DNA of 64,000 bases from Pseudopithomyces maydicus. Lineage: Eukaryota > Ascomycota > Dothideomycetes > Pleosporales > Didymosphaeriaceae. Numbering within the stretch: the first letter of the stretch is position 1; every line of letters begins with the position of its first letter. The DNA is taken from positions 1,054,001-1,118,000 of the forward strand of contig JANTUC010000015.1 of the NCBI GenBank assembly GCA_026873275.1. Direction: 5' to 3'. Below the pieces are notes generated by a model. It did no database searches. It was not told where the DNA came from and worked only from the letters and a program-made list of their open reading frames with translations. Shown piece by piece: positions 23,873-34,571 of the stretch. The translations under genes were made by a program, and so were the position numbers.

Positions 23873-25857
23873 ATGTCAGCTCCAAATCACTCTATTCCTT
23901 CAGTTCAGGGATTGCGGGACACATTCGGAGATTCCAGGCCGCCGGACATTAGTCGCAAGATCACCGCCTGTGTGTCATGCCGGAAGCAGAAGGTAAGTTC
24001 AGAAAATTGCCTCGTGACAACCCCTCTAAAGCATTACCGAATAGATAAAATGCCAGATGCAAGCTTCCGGGCCTCCATGCACAAGGTGCAAAAAACGAGG
24101 CCTTTCTTGTACAGTGAATCGTAGTCTACAAATGTTATTGGAAAGCGACAGCTCGTACGTCACCTAGGTAGGAGCTTCATCACGTGGAATTTTCTGATAA
24201 TTGCAGGTGGAAAACATCAGTTCAAAGCGACATACAAAAAGTGAAAGATGCCATTGAGAAACTGGCAAACCATGTGTCTCTTCCAGACGTGGTACAATCA
24301 ATGCGTGAGGTGCAAACGTCGCCATCGCACAACTCTGAGCAACGAGGGCAAGCGTCAAGTCGTGATCACCAGAGCCGATGGGAACTGGTTGTCGACACAG
24401 ACCTGGGTCCAGATGCAGCACCAGGGTCCTATCTTGCCCGATCAGATCCATGTGTCACTACCGGAGTGGCTGAAGATATCATCACTTTGGGGATTATATC
24501 ATACGAGAATGCTCAAGCTTGTCTAGATTTGTATAGAGACAAGCTGGATCATTTTCCATACCGCATCCTAGGAGATCGAGCAAGCTGCAATCTTGACGTA
24601 ATTCGCACCGCATCTCCACTGCTACTGGCTGCAATTTGTTCAGTCAGCAGTTTACACAAGGCTCCAGGCGATTTCGATGCGTGCTACGTGCATTTCCGAT
24701 CAATATACATGACACGTAGCATTGCAAAAGACCCTTCGGTAGAAGATGTACGAGCCTTGTGTATAGGCGCTTTCTGGCTAAGCGACATGTCCTGGATTTT
24801 GGTCGGTACAGCTGTGCGCATGGCTACAGAGCTTCACCTCCAAAAGAGCTTCAGAAAAGCCCTGCGAGGGAACCGAGAACATTATCTGCGCGCGCGACTA
24901 TACCTGCTCGTCTATGCGTGTGACCACCATTTTTCTATCCCGTTTGGGCGGCCTCCCTTGACCCGCCAGTGCGATGCTATCCGTAACGTAAGAAAGTTTC
25001 GGCAATGCGCACATGCGACAGAGGACGACGCACGCCTAGTCAGTCAGGTTCTACGCTGGAGTCTCTGTGCCGATGTTTTTGAAACTTACGATGCCGATGT
25101 CGGAGTTCCACTCACTGAAAGTGGTCTCTCGGACCTCCATACATTTACAAAATCATTAGACAGTCTTCGTGCGGAGTGGATCGACAAATTTCAGCCCAAC
25201 GTGCATGTCGGTAACTACCCACGCAAAGGCGTGGGGTTACAATGTGACTTCGCTAAATTGTACCTATGCTCTCATGCTTTCCGTGGGTTTCAAGGTTCAT
25301 GCACAGTCGGTCGATCGCAAGAGGCGTCACAGATGGTCGACACTCTAACCAACGAAGGCATCAAATCAGCATTGTCCATCATTAACGGCGTGGCCAGTGA
25401 CCCCGAGGTCCAGGCTTTCTTTAACGGCTTGCCCGTATACTTTGATATCATGCTTGCATTTTCAGTCGTATTCCTGTTCAAGGTTTCGTCAAAATACTCG
25501 AATTGTTTTGGGCTCGATATCTACGCAACGAAGAATTCAGTGCATAACTTGTTGGTTATCATGAAACAAATTACCGCAAGCTTTCATCCTCGGCACCTGC
25601 TTGTAGATCTCACCAAAGGTATTCATGGTATACTGCAGCGCTGGTGCGCGACAGACCCTGTCCTATCGGGAAATGGAAGGATTGATGAGCAACAGACCTT
25701 GCCACTCGCTGACACAAACAACAATTTTGAGCCAGACTTATTTGAAGGTTTTCTGGACCCACAATTCATTGCCGAATATGACCTTTTAACATGGCCAGAC
25801 TTTAATATGACAGATGATACGGCTTTCGGAGAAGAGCATGGTCACATTGCTAGCTAA
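23873..25857 (+). CDS. Zn2Cys6 transcription factor with fungal TF (MHR) domain
   Basis: Three exons, 23873-23992, 24045-24154 and 24207-25857 (two 52-bp introns), give 626 residues. The zinc cluster is assembled across intron 1: CVSCRKQK then IKCQMQASGPPCTRCKKRGLSC, spacing C-x2-C-x6-C-x8-C-x2-C-x6-C. A short linker and a coiled-coil-like dimerisation helix follow (SDIQKVKDAIEKLANHV). The middle-homology region is clear: GAFWLSDMSWILVGTAVRMATELHL and YACDHHFSIPFGRPPL. The acidic C-terminus may activate transcription. Its stop lies 31 bp from that of the convergent phosphonoacetate hydrolase gene, which makes that gene a candidate target, though adjacency is the only evidence. Confidence 0.88.
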
Positions 25858-25888
25858 TTACTATGGCAAACTGCTTCTTCGATCACCT

Positions 25889-27136
25889 CTATGCCCAATT
25901 TAATGCCAAGTCAAAAATGTCGTAATTCCTCCATTGTTCTTGCTTTGCCACCAAGCTAGGGTTTTGAAGTGGAATGGACAGCAGCAAAGGGATCTCTTGC
26001 TCTGAAAGTCCACCGTGCGAACGAAGTCGATGATCTTTGACAGTGGACAAGTCGTGTTCACTCTCACAGCTCCCTATGACCGAGTCTTTTGTGGACACAA
26101 CAACGAAATCTCCTTCTCTATCCAACGGTAGTTCGAAAACTTTCGCTGCCTCGCACGCGCCAAGCACAAGCTCAACCTGCGGCAGGGTCTTGCACAACTC
26201 TATCATGCCCCCCACGTGTGCCTTCTCTTGGACATGTACGCGCACAAAGGAGCCCAAAGCTCCATGATGACGAACGAAGGGGTCCGTGATCGGACAGATA
26301 ACTCTGGCCGATCGGGGTCCCCATTTTGAGGCTAACAAGTCTTCGAGAAAAAGTATATTCGGTTTTCCGTCTTTGTCGCACTTATCGCTCATTCCATGGT
26401 CGCCCGTCACAGCAACAACAGCGCCCATTTCAACCAATTTTCCGATACGTTGGTCCAAAGCCATGAAAAAGTTGTTTGCTTCTGGAGAATTGGGTGCGTG
26501 TTTGTGTTGGATATAATCGGAGAGTGTAAGATAAAACAAGTCAGCACGATTTTCGGCTAACAACTTTATTCCTGAGTCCAAGACGTAGATAGACAAATCA
26601 CCGGAGTATTGTGGTGGTGCCTCTCTGCCCAGCCATGTCTCGACGTCTTCGATCCCGTTCTCCTCAAATGTGCTGTTTCCGGCAAACTCGGATGAAAATG
26701 AGATGGCCCCAGTACCCTGTAAACCGTGTGATAAGATCTTTCGTAGCTTATCTTTTGCGGTTACGGCAGCAACGCGGACGCCACGCTGTGCCATCATTTG
26801 TAGGATAGTGTCTCCGCGCAGCAGTGTGTCATCAGTGACCATCTTTTCCTGGCCGGTCTCACTGTCTAGGAAGAAATTACCTGCAATTCCATGAACGGCA
26901 GGCGGAGATCCCGTGATTATAGAGACGTTGTTGGGATTCGTGAACGAAGGCATACAAGAGTGCGCCGTGGTGTGAAACCCGTTGTTGACAAAGGAAGCCA
27001 GATGCGGGATAATTCCCGCACCAATGCCTTCACGTAAATATTGCGGGTCGAAACCATCTACACAGATAACAACAGTGGGGCTTCTTGGAAGCTCGTATGT
27101 TCGGCCATGGAGGTTGATTGATGGTGGCAACGTCAT
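25889..27136 (-). CDS. phnA: Phosphonoacetate hydrolase, PhnA type (alkaline phosphatase superfamily)
   Basis: Predicted to split phosphonoacetate into acetate and phosphate. One exon, 415 residues from the ATG at 27136 (a GTG 13 codons earlier is not preferred). All hallmark residues of the two-zinc PhnA site are visible: Asp27 (VICVDGFDP), nucleophile Thr66 (MPSFTNPNN), Lys128 and Lys130 (TAKDK) that hold the substrate carboxylate in bacterial PhnA, Asp207 and His211 (SDYIQHKHAP), Asp246 and His247 (TGDHGMSDK) and His374 (RSHGGL). The carboxylate-binding lysines separate it from related phosphodiesterases and pyrophosphatases. No signal peptide, so probably cytosolic. No other phosphonate genes are in the window; a Zn2Cys6 regulator is convergent 31 bp away. 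Confidence 0.9.
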   Translation of the reverse strand: MTLPPSINLHGRTYELPRSPTVVICVDGFDPQYLREGIGAGIIPHLASFVNNGFHTTAHSCMPSFTNPNNVSIITGSPPAVHGIAGNFFLDSETGQEKMVTDDTLLRGDTILQMMAQRGVRVAAVTAKDKLRKILSHGLQGTGAISFSSEFAGNSTFEENGIEDVETWLGREAPPQYSGDLSIYVLDSGIKLLAENRADLFYLTLSDYIQHKHAPNSPEANNFFMALDQRIGKLVEMGAVVAVTGDHGMSDKCDKDGKPNILFLEDLLASKWGPRSARVICPITDPFVRHHGALGSFVRVHVQEKAHVGGMIELCKTLPQVELVLGACEAAKVFELPLDREGDFVVVSTKDSVIGSCESEHDLSTVKDHRLRSHGGLSEQEIPLLLSIPLQNPSLVAKQEQWRNYDIFDLALNWA

Positions 27137-27822
27137 ATCGGTGAGCGAATAAAGTCCAATAAAGAGTACAAGCACTCTGGTGTGTAAAGGAGAATGAGAC
27201 TGTAGATACAGAGAGATATCAGGTCATATATATACATTGTATATTCGAAATTCATGGTAACGCCTTTCTTCAGAAATATCGGTCTTCCGCCGAGTTGATG
27301 TCGGCCTTCGTCCCGATGCTAGCGATGTTAGTTCGAAATACTATCTAAGCCAGCCAATGGCACTGTCAGGGACTAGCTGATCGTTATCTCCGTGAAGAGT
27401 TGGGCAATTGAGAGATATCTCTTTGGTTGGAATAAGAAAAACACCCAATATGGGTTTTTTTTTCATGTTGACGCTTATTGCGAGCGCAGTGGCATTCCTC
27501 ACACAACTAGTAGCGAATGAAAAGTACCTATAGTACTTCAGTCCAATGGATAATATCTCTTCACGTGATCGCTACCATTGAGTGGGTACAATTGAAATTT
27601 GGTCGGATGTTGTCACGTCACGTGCTTTCGTGTAGGCGAGACGTTCATGCTTGGGAACGATAGGGCTTATCGATTCGATACTCTATAACGGCCCCACCTC
27701 CGCTTCTGCGCCGCTGCTCCGCAACAGTCTTTCCGTACATATTCAAATAGCTCTTCCTACCTGCATTTTTGTGTATAGTTTGACAGCTTTATCTCATTCA
27801 CGTTCACACCAGAATTTACAAT
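27137..27822. other. Intergenic, divergent promoters
   Basis: About 690 bp between the PhnA gene (minus) and an unknown gene (plus). Contains TCGGT half-sites near 27142 and 27279 but no full palindrome like that before the neighbouring regulator. No gene seen. Confidence 0.5.
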
Positions 27823-29080
27823 ATGGCCCAGAACACCTACTACACCAATACTCCTAGAGCAGACAACGCAATCGGATGGCCACCAGCAATGGCGGGCTGT
27901 TCATTACCCCTCACAGAAGACATGATCAAAGGGCTCTCATACGATACGCGGTCGAATACATCCTCCGAGACACGATCTCATTCCGGCACCGAGCATACCC
28001 ACCAGCATCATCCTTTCCACCCCGATACCAAGTTTGAAGTGACGCCACAAGCTCACGACAATCTGAACAAGCTCCAAGCCTATAATATATACCCAGGTAC
28101 AAAGATGCTCATACCCACCGATATCCAAGATTTCATTCGAGATGTCCTGATGCATACACCGGAAGGCGATCGGTCCCCAAATGCTTACAAAGTTGTGGAA
28201 GCTTGTGAAGCTAGTCGATACAGTGACGACGATTTCTTCAGTCATGTTGCGGTCCCCTGGCTGGTAGTTCCCTTTGGTCGTCCAGCGCCTCTCCTCACAT
28301 CACAACCCAAAACCCGTCTATCATCTAGATGGCTGCCAAGCAGTGCCCGCTCAGAGACCAAACGCGTTTGGGGCAAGCTCAGCGATGCTTGGCCAGACGC
28401 TATCACGGGCTTCACCAGACGGGTGCATCTTGAGGAAGATGAAAAGGAAAGCGCATTTACGGAGAAAGAAGAACACATGTTCAACCCGAAGTAAGTCGGT
28501 GCGTTGATCCGGACCGACATCGATACTTCACAATTTGTACACTTTCTTTACGATAATGCGGCGCAGCACTTACCGACACCTTCTTGCCATCGATCTCCCA
28601 TCGAAAATAATACATGCATACTCTCTTCCACTTAAACATACCTCTTCCCTGCTGACTTAACAGCCTCCAACTCACCGACACCGTCCTTTTTCCCTTTCTC
28701 ACCGCTCAGTATAAACCCGCAAACGGGGAATCTCTCAGCACCGCCACACTTCAAGGTGCCCGCGATGGCGCCTGTATTGTCAATCATCTCCGCGAGCTTT
28801 ATCAAATCGCATACGATCGGGAGCCCACTCCCTAGAAACCTGTCACTTTTCGATTACGGCAAACCCCGACTCGGCAGTCATGTGGGTGCATTGGTCTGAG
28901 ATGGTCAAGGGCGTGCAGCATCACTATATGGAAGATTTCGAGAGTTGCACGAATAGGAAGGCCAACAGTATTGGGGAGTTCAGGGTGTGCATCAAGAATC
29001 TTGTCAAATATGCGACAGAGGAGAAGTTGGAGAAATTGAAGGAGGCGTTGGCATTATATGACAAGAAGATGAAGGCCTAA
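27823..29080 (+). CDS. Conserved-looking hypothetical protein, one frameshift
   Basis: Exon 1 is 27823-28490; a 173-bp intron (GTAAGT to TTAACAG, with CTGAC branch-like sequence) leads to exon 2 from 28664. Exon 2 begins LQLTDTVLFPFLTAQYKP and reaches DREPTP, then hits a stop; the protein clearly continues one frame over with ETCHFSITANPDSAVMWVHWSEMVKG to KKMKA at 29080. The switch is at a C3 run (28830-28832) and needs one added base, giving about 361 residues. The N-terminal 70 residues are polar and His/Ser-rich. The rest looks globular and soluble. I recognise no named domain. Confidence 0.6.
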
Positions 29081-29623
29081 GATTTGGCGATTCGACGACT
29101 TGACGGTGAGCATGAATTATTTTCCAAGTTGCTCAGTAAATTCTGAATTTTCTTCCTCACTTGAACGAGTTTATCCTACCCCAAATTCAGGATTGCGGAG
29201 AATATCATGGTTTGCCTTCTTTTTTCTTTTTCTATATCAGCTCCTCATTACATTAGTATAACTTTCGCCCAGCCTTGGCTTTACCCAACACACACTCTTT
29301 TATTCTCTCTAATCTTTTCCCTCGAATTTATTCTTTCTAATCTTTTCTCTCTAATTTATTCTCTCCGATTTGTTCTCTCTAATTTTAATTCATATTCGAT
29401 GGAATTCAAGTATTTTTACAGTCTGTCTGTACAATAGTTACTCAAAAGCGAAGGATATCTAGATAGATATATACATATAGAAACTGAAATTTTTATACCT
29501 AGCTTCATGATCCACTGGAAAAAAAAGAGGCAAAGCTCAATGTATTCGCGATAAAATAGAATTGGCTTCCTGGTTTATCAGGTCTATGCGATAGATGACA
29601 GAAAAAAGCCTTTCCTGGTACCT
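29081..29623. other. Intergenic with 28-bp minisatellite
   Basis: Convergent 3' ends on both sides. Holds a T-rich 28-bp tandem repeat at 29299-29382; otherwise A/T-rich with no gene. Confidence 0.6.
29299..29382. repeat. 28-bp tandem repeat, three copies
   Basis: Three contiguous 28-bp copies starting at 29299, 29327 and 29355. Each begins TTTATTCTYTC and ends with CTC followed by one variable base and AA; the third is the most diverged. Pyrimidine-rich on the plus strand. Confidence 0.85.
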
Positions 29624-31705
29624 TCAGGAATCCGAACGCATCCCAGGCGCATTGTCAAACGTGTCAGTGTTGCAAAAAAGTTCATCGAAGAGCGCAAAGT
29701 CCACACCCTGGAGGTCGAACTCATGTGCGGCCCAACCCGGGTCTAACTCGCCTATCCCCGAAGTATTGTCGAATTGAAAAGAAGGACTTTGTTCGCCGAA
29801 ATGAGGTGTCTCCTCTGTCCTAGGATTCTTATTTTCCACCCCCTTATCCACAATCCCCCTCACAAAATCGATTCTTCCAAATCCAGGAATCCATACTTCT
29901 AACCCATCTTCGCCCATTTCCTGACCCCCACATCCTAATCCTATTTCAATCTCCTCCCTGGTCCTTGGCACGTACACTGCTCCTTCTGCAGCTCTCTCTT
30001 CCACTTCTAATAACTTTTCTAAAATCCTTTCAATCCGACCTGAGATCCCATCACGCGCCTCTATCACGATATCTAACGCCCTCTCCATCAGCCCCCGATC
30101 TCCCGGTCGCGCATGACCTAGCGCCTCAAACCCTGACATATCCTGCCCTCCCTCTGTTCCAGCAGTATACTTTATATGTGCAACGCACAGCACCGTCATA
30201 GCAATGAAAGACAAGAAGTCTGATCCCCTACAGTAATAATGAGCAACATTCTTAGTCCGAAACGCTACAAAGCGAGCCAGTATTTCCCTCGCGGCCGCCA
30301 CAGCTATAGCTTTACTGGAGTTGTGCTGCGGCGATAAGACATATGGGAGGTGCAGGCGTAGAACAAGGTGGTAGTGTGCCAGATGCGTCATGAGGCGAAT
30401 CATGTCGGCCGTAGTGTTTGTAGGGTCTGTGAAGGGGGAGGAAGCCACCATTTTGGAGGCATTTCTTGAGCTGCCGCGCGCAGTGTCTGGTCAAGGGATG
30501 CGATTTCCGCTGCGCCAGAAGGTGAAGCTCCGCAGCGAGAGATGATTTTCGTCTGGACTGTGAGATGGAGGCGGGAGAGGCGAGAAAGAGGATTGCATGT
30601 GGCGAGGGCGGAGGGGGATGTAAGGTGTGTAGTTCGAAGGGAGGAACAGGGGAGCCCGAGCAAGAGAGAAAGATAAGCGTCCATTTCGGCGAGGCGAAAG
30701 GTTAGGGTGGAAAGATCAACATTTGTGCGGGACGACGGGTCAAGTAGTCTGAGGGAGGGAGATGCGAAGCCCAGGTGAATAGAGAGGGACTGCGCAGTGG
30801 TGATAGCGCGGCGAGTAGCTTTCCAAGCGCGGTGAAGATTGCCGGAATAGTTGTGATACATTGCTTCGAGAAATATGGATTCGACTGCTTCGACAGAGTC
30901 AAGAAATTCGTCTTGAGTAATTACTAAGGTGATGGCGGTGGAGACGGCGCGGTGCATGATCCGAGAAGGTGAAAATCCCTCCGTGTCTTTCGCTGAAAAA
31001 GGCTGAACACCCTGGAGGAAAGTACCTAGCATCAACAGCTTTCGAGCAAAAAGTACGGGATGGGACACTGGGGGAGGTAGACGAAGAAGGTTGGTATCTT
31101 GCAGAGTATCGCTTCCCAGTGAAATGGAGCACGGTTTGCACACCTCAAGGTGAAGATGTGAGGATATGCCAACAGGGAGCGCAGTAATGAGGTCAAGTTC
31201 TTCTCGGCTCGGCCACGCACTAATAAGCTTACGATTGAGCTGTGCAAAGTGATCGCTACTAGAGAGCTGTGGCGAAGAGTAGGAAGAAATCCCATCATCC
31301 TCTAACTACTCATAGTTTAGCTGTTATTCAACATCTCCATGAAAAATTTACCTGTCCTCCAGCTTCATGAGAAGTTGTAGAGACCGTGGCATCGAGACCA
31401 TCGTCAAAGCTGACCGATCTCGGTCGATTGAGCACAGGCTCGCGAACGTCGCGCGCAACCTCATGCTGTGCTAGAAGCTCTTCTATCCGACCAATTCGAG
31501 ATTCGAGGGGCGTCTTCACATTCGAAGAAGGCTCTTCGCACATCTCCTGACTTACGCAAGGAGTTCCCCTCCGTGCGCAATGGTCACACACAGTATTCGT
31601 AGATATAGAGAATATGCATCGCACTTTGCGTCGCCGACACTCCCAACAACTCTGGGTTCCCTTGCGTACCTTTCTCCGCTTCGCAAAATTCTCGTGATCA
31701 GACAT
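29624..31705 (-). CDS. Zn2Cys6 transcription factor, one frameshift
   Basis: Exon 1 31705-31352, a 52-bp intron (GTAAAT to TTAGAG), exon 2 31299-29624; about 676 residues. ATG at 31705 (MSDHENFAKRRKV) is the natural start, directly before the zinc cluster CWECRRRKVRC, nine residues, CDHCARRGTPC. A helix with leucine spacing follows (LESRIGRIEELLAQHEV). The middle-homology region includes LDSVEAVESIFLEAMYHNYSGNLHRAWKATRRAI and HYYCRGSDFLSFIAMTVLC. After AAQEMPPKWWLPP the sequence continues one frame over as FTDPTNTTADMIRL; the switch is at a G5 run (30434-30438; C5 in the gene) and needs one added base. The NmrA-like gene lies just upstream in the same direction and both carry similar palindromes, so the two are probably linked in regulation. 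Confidence 0.85.
31412..31425. promoter_or_regulatory. CCG-N4-CGG palindrome inside the regulator's first exon
   Basis: GACCGA, TC, TCGGTC: a perfect 6+2+6 inverted repeat with the same core as the promoter palindrome at 31796. It encodes part of the linker after the zinc cluster, so it may be chance. Confidence 0.2.
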
Positions 31706-31937
31706 ATTGATGATGTTGTAGAGAGTAATAATTGTCCGAGTTGAACTGATGCGAGCCTCCGAAGTTGCCGGTCGCGCATGCATGTACCCACTCGCTTCGA
31801 CCGAGGTCGGTCGAATTTTCGGCCGATCAGTACGTTCACCTCTACCATACATTTGGCATCAATCCAGCGTACATATGAAAGCTATGACATGGTTGTTGAA
31901 AATTATGTTCAGATAAAACCCTTGTTCTCAAAGCCCA
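31706..31937. other. Intergenic 232 bp between NmrA-like gene and regulator
   Basis: Short tandem spacing: stop of the upstream reductase at 31938, ATG of the regulator at 31705. It must hold the reductase 3' end and the regulator promoter, including the palindrome at 31796-31815. Confidence 0.6.
31796..31815. promoter_or_regulatory. 20-bp perfect palindrome in Zn2Cys6 promoter
   Basis: TTCGACCGA, GG, then its exact reverse complement TCGGTCGAA. Core is CCG-N4-CGG. It sits 91 bp before the ATG at 31705. A TTCGGCCGA element follows a few bases away. The same arms occur in the promoter of the neighbouring NmrA-like gene. Likely a Zn2Cys6 dimer site, perhaps bound by this gene's own product (inference). 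Confidence 0.6.
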
Positions 31938-33123
31938 TTATTCCTTGCCCTCCCATGCCTTCGTCAAAAATTCCTCCAGGCCCGTACTGGTGTAATGTAC
32001 CCTCTTGTTCCACTCATCCCCAACCCTATATCCCCCTGCCTCCATCGCCAATAACATTCTTCCAGTGATATGCTTCGAAAATGCCTCAACATGGGCCTCG
32101 GGTATAGACGCATGATCAATCTTTGGCGCCCAGTCTGCCTTCCATTCCCCCTTCAGCAAGTCCTTACGTTGCAGCCGTGTGACGTCAAATTTGCCCCCGC
32201 GGATTTTTTCTCCGAGGGCAATCAATTCTTTGATTGAGATCTCTGTCCCAAGAACACCGCCGGTGACGGGCCACTCGCCATTGTAGTCCACGGCGGCCGC
32301 AACCACACGCGCAAGGTCCTGTACCGTAGTGAAATTGACACGGGAATCGTCTCCGCCAGCGAGCACGAGAAAACGGCGTGAATGCATGTTGAGAGGGGTG
32401 TCCATGAGGTGTAGATGAGCGGTTGACGAGTAAGGGTAAGTGAGGTAGTTTGAAAATAGGCCTGGTTGGAATAGTGTGTACTCGAGGACCTATTCTTCCA
32501 TTAGTCAAGTCTTCACTTGACCCATTTATGAGATTGAGTATGTATGTACCTTCTTCTCGCGGTTCAATTCCGAGAGATAAGTTCGGATAGCGCCCTTGTA
32601 TGCGTACCAATCTAGATGTTCTAGCCCCGACCTTGCGCGGTATTAGCCCACGTCGTTGAATATATACACAGATGAAGGCATGTTTACTTACGTTCCCCAC
32701 TCGCTGGGTGCAAAACGCTTGACGTTGGCAGCCACTGCAGCGTCGATGAGTTGCTTCTGCACCGGACTCGTGGGATCGTCGCCCTCCGAGATGAACGACA
32801 GCACAGTGTGCACACCAGTAAGAATACGAATTAACTCTTCTGAGTCGGCGTAATCTACGTGAACGGGAGTCACGCTTGGGGGAGGCAGGCGCTTGGGCTT
32901 CGGCTGTGCAGTTGGCGGGTGAGCTGATGGACTCTCTCGCATTCAGTCAAATTAGAGAGACATACGGTGCGGGATAAAACAATGATCTCATGCTTTCCAG
33001 ATGCGACGAGAACTTCAAGAATTTCGGAGGCAACGTCTAGGGCAGGTCAGTTAGTGATGGACGTGAGCGGAGTAACAGTTGGTATTTACCGCCGGCGCCG
33101 CCAGCAAGGGCGATTTTGACCAT
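31938..33123 (-). CDS. NmrA-like / isoflavone reductase-type NAD(P)-binding protein
   Basis: Five exons (33123-33090, 33036-32966, 32903-32692, 32631-32550, 32489-31938) with introns of 53-62 bp encode 316 residues, the family's usual length. The N-terminus has the Rossmann dinucleotide motif MVKIALAGGAGDVA (rebuilt across intron 1). Further landmarks: VTPVHVDYADSEELIRIL, VHTVLSF, VKRFAPSEWGTS, HLDWYAYKGAIRTYL with the Lys that is catalytic in plant relatives, FQPGLFSNYL, and VNFTTVQDLARVVAAAV. It could be an atypical SDR reductase or a redox-sensing regulator; the substrate is unknown. It lies upstream of, and in tandem with, a Zn2Cys6 gene and shares its promoter palindrome. A TATA box (33226-33233) sits directly downstream of that palindrome. 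Confidence 0.85.
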
Positions 33124-33816
33124 GATATCGGATGGGAAGGAAGCGAGGCAAAAGTCTTTGTCGGAAATGAAATGCAACGTTATACTGCTTGGTTTGAATA
33201 TACTCTTGGGTTTGGAGTGTATTTGTATATATACATCGTTCGACCGAATCTTCGGTCGAAGGTACTGACCTAAGGAGGCCGAGGGTTCGGTCGAACAAAG
33301 GGTATGCTAAAGCCGTCGCGAATAGTCCGACCAAAGGATCCTGCTGACCGGACAAAAAGCCATCCAAGGATGCTTCATAGAATTCACCATCGTGAAAAAA
33401 ATATCGAATCGCGCAGTAGCTTCATTGCGCGCGTATACGAGGACAGTCGCGATAACACCTACCGATAGTGCTAGATTGATAATCTGCAGAGCAGCCAATT
33501 TGACCACACCATGATACAATGAATAAAATTCTCAGTCACACCGTTCTACAAGATTGATGTATCTTAAGTCTTCAAGGTGACGACCTCGATTTATCGTCCT
33601 ATGTGGTGACACCAAACATAGCTTCGTCTTCATGTCACACTAATAAACGCCGTACATCGATCTCTCCGCACCTCTATGATATACCAAAGCCCATCGCTCG
33701 TGCACAATCTGACATCACATCTCCGCTGTCCCCACTTCACCAAACGGCACTACCTCAACATCGACGAGCTCCAAGTACCCCGGCAGTTCCTTGGTAGTAT
33801 CCGTCGCTGTCTCTCG
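33124..33816. other. Intergenic with NmrA-like gene promoter
   Basis: About 690 bp. Holds the TATA box, the 22-bp palindrome and a third half-site for the NmrA-like gene. A small hydrophobic minus-strand frame at 33307-33519 has no family resemblance. Confidence 0.6.
33239..33260. promoter_or_regulatory. 22-bp perfect palindrome plus extra half-site in NmrA-like promoter
   Basis: TTCGACCGAA, TC, then its exact reverse complement; five bases upstream of a TATATATA box (33226-33233) and 116 bp before the ATG at 33123. A further copy of one arm, TTCGGTCGAA, lies at 33286-33295. The core here is CCG-N6-CGG, two bases wider than in the regulator's own promoter. Confidence 0.65.
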
Positions 33817-34571
33817 TCAGCACAACCCCACATGAATCTCAATCTCAAACTCACCATTCCAATGCACCATCTCCCAAGACCGCGAATACTCAAAATACTC
33901 CGCCGCAATCTTCCAGTTCAAACTCGTGCCATCCCCTTCAAACAAAAGCGTCCTCTCCCCTCTCTTCACAAACCGAAACCCGCCCCAAGACACGTAATAC
34001 GTACCCGGCCAGAAATGCGTCACGCCCGGTCCTGAGTCCCACACCCATCTCTTATAGGGGACGTCTTCGTTGCCGCGCTTCGCGTAGAGGAGGGTAAGCT
34101 GAGGAGAGAGGCTGTTATCGAGGCGGGCGTCGAGGAAGATGGCGCCGGGGTTGGTGTAGAGGTTGTCTGTTGAGTTGGGGCGGAGGGAGGACCCGTGTGA
34201 GCGGCCGGCCCAGATGGGTTGGAGGGAGGAGAGGGGTGGGTTTTGAGTGAAGGAGCGGTTCGTGGTGAAGAAGGCGTTGGAGAGGTCGGGGTTGGATGTT
34301 GGACTGGAAGAATTGGGTATGAGTGTTGGCACAGGTTAAAAAATGTGGACAAGGGATTGAGCCGTGTTGGTTCGGGCTCTGCGGCGGTGGTGGTGGTAGA
34401 AAAGCAGATGAAAAAAAAAACGTACGAACGAAGGCGTAGTGCGTAAGGACCGTTACTCCAGGGTTCGTCTTCGTGCGCAATTTTGGGGATGACGGACGAG
34501 GAGGCGAGAGTGACAAGATAAGTTAGGAATAGGAAAAAGGACTTCCATTGATCAACTTGAGCTTGAAGCAT
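33817..34571 (-). CDS. Putative secreted protein of unknown function
   Basis: Exon 1 34571-34426, a 122-bp intron (GTACGT to TTCCAG), exon 2 34303-33817; 210 residues. The ATG at 34571 gives a hydrophobic leader (FFLFLTYLVTLASSS) that fits a signal peptide, and the mature part starts near VIPKIAHEDEPW. The rest is aromatic-rich with alternating hydrophobic residues (YKRWVWDSGPGVTHFWPGTY, VSWGGFRFVKRGERTLLFEG), suggesting a beta-rich fold. Few cysteines. A TTG 15 codons earlier is not preferred. No family recognised; similar secreted proteins are common in plant-associated fungi. Confidence 0.65.

Noticed and set aside
31778..32068. Plus-strand 96-codon frame across the palindrome
   Set aside because: Overlaps the promoter and the NmrA-like C-terminus on the other strand; no coding signal.
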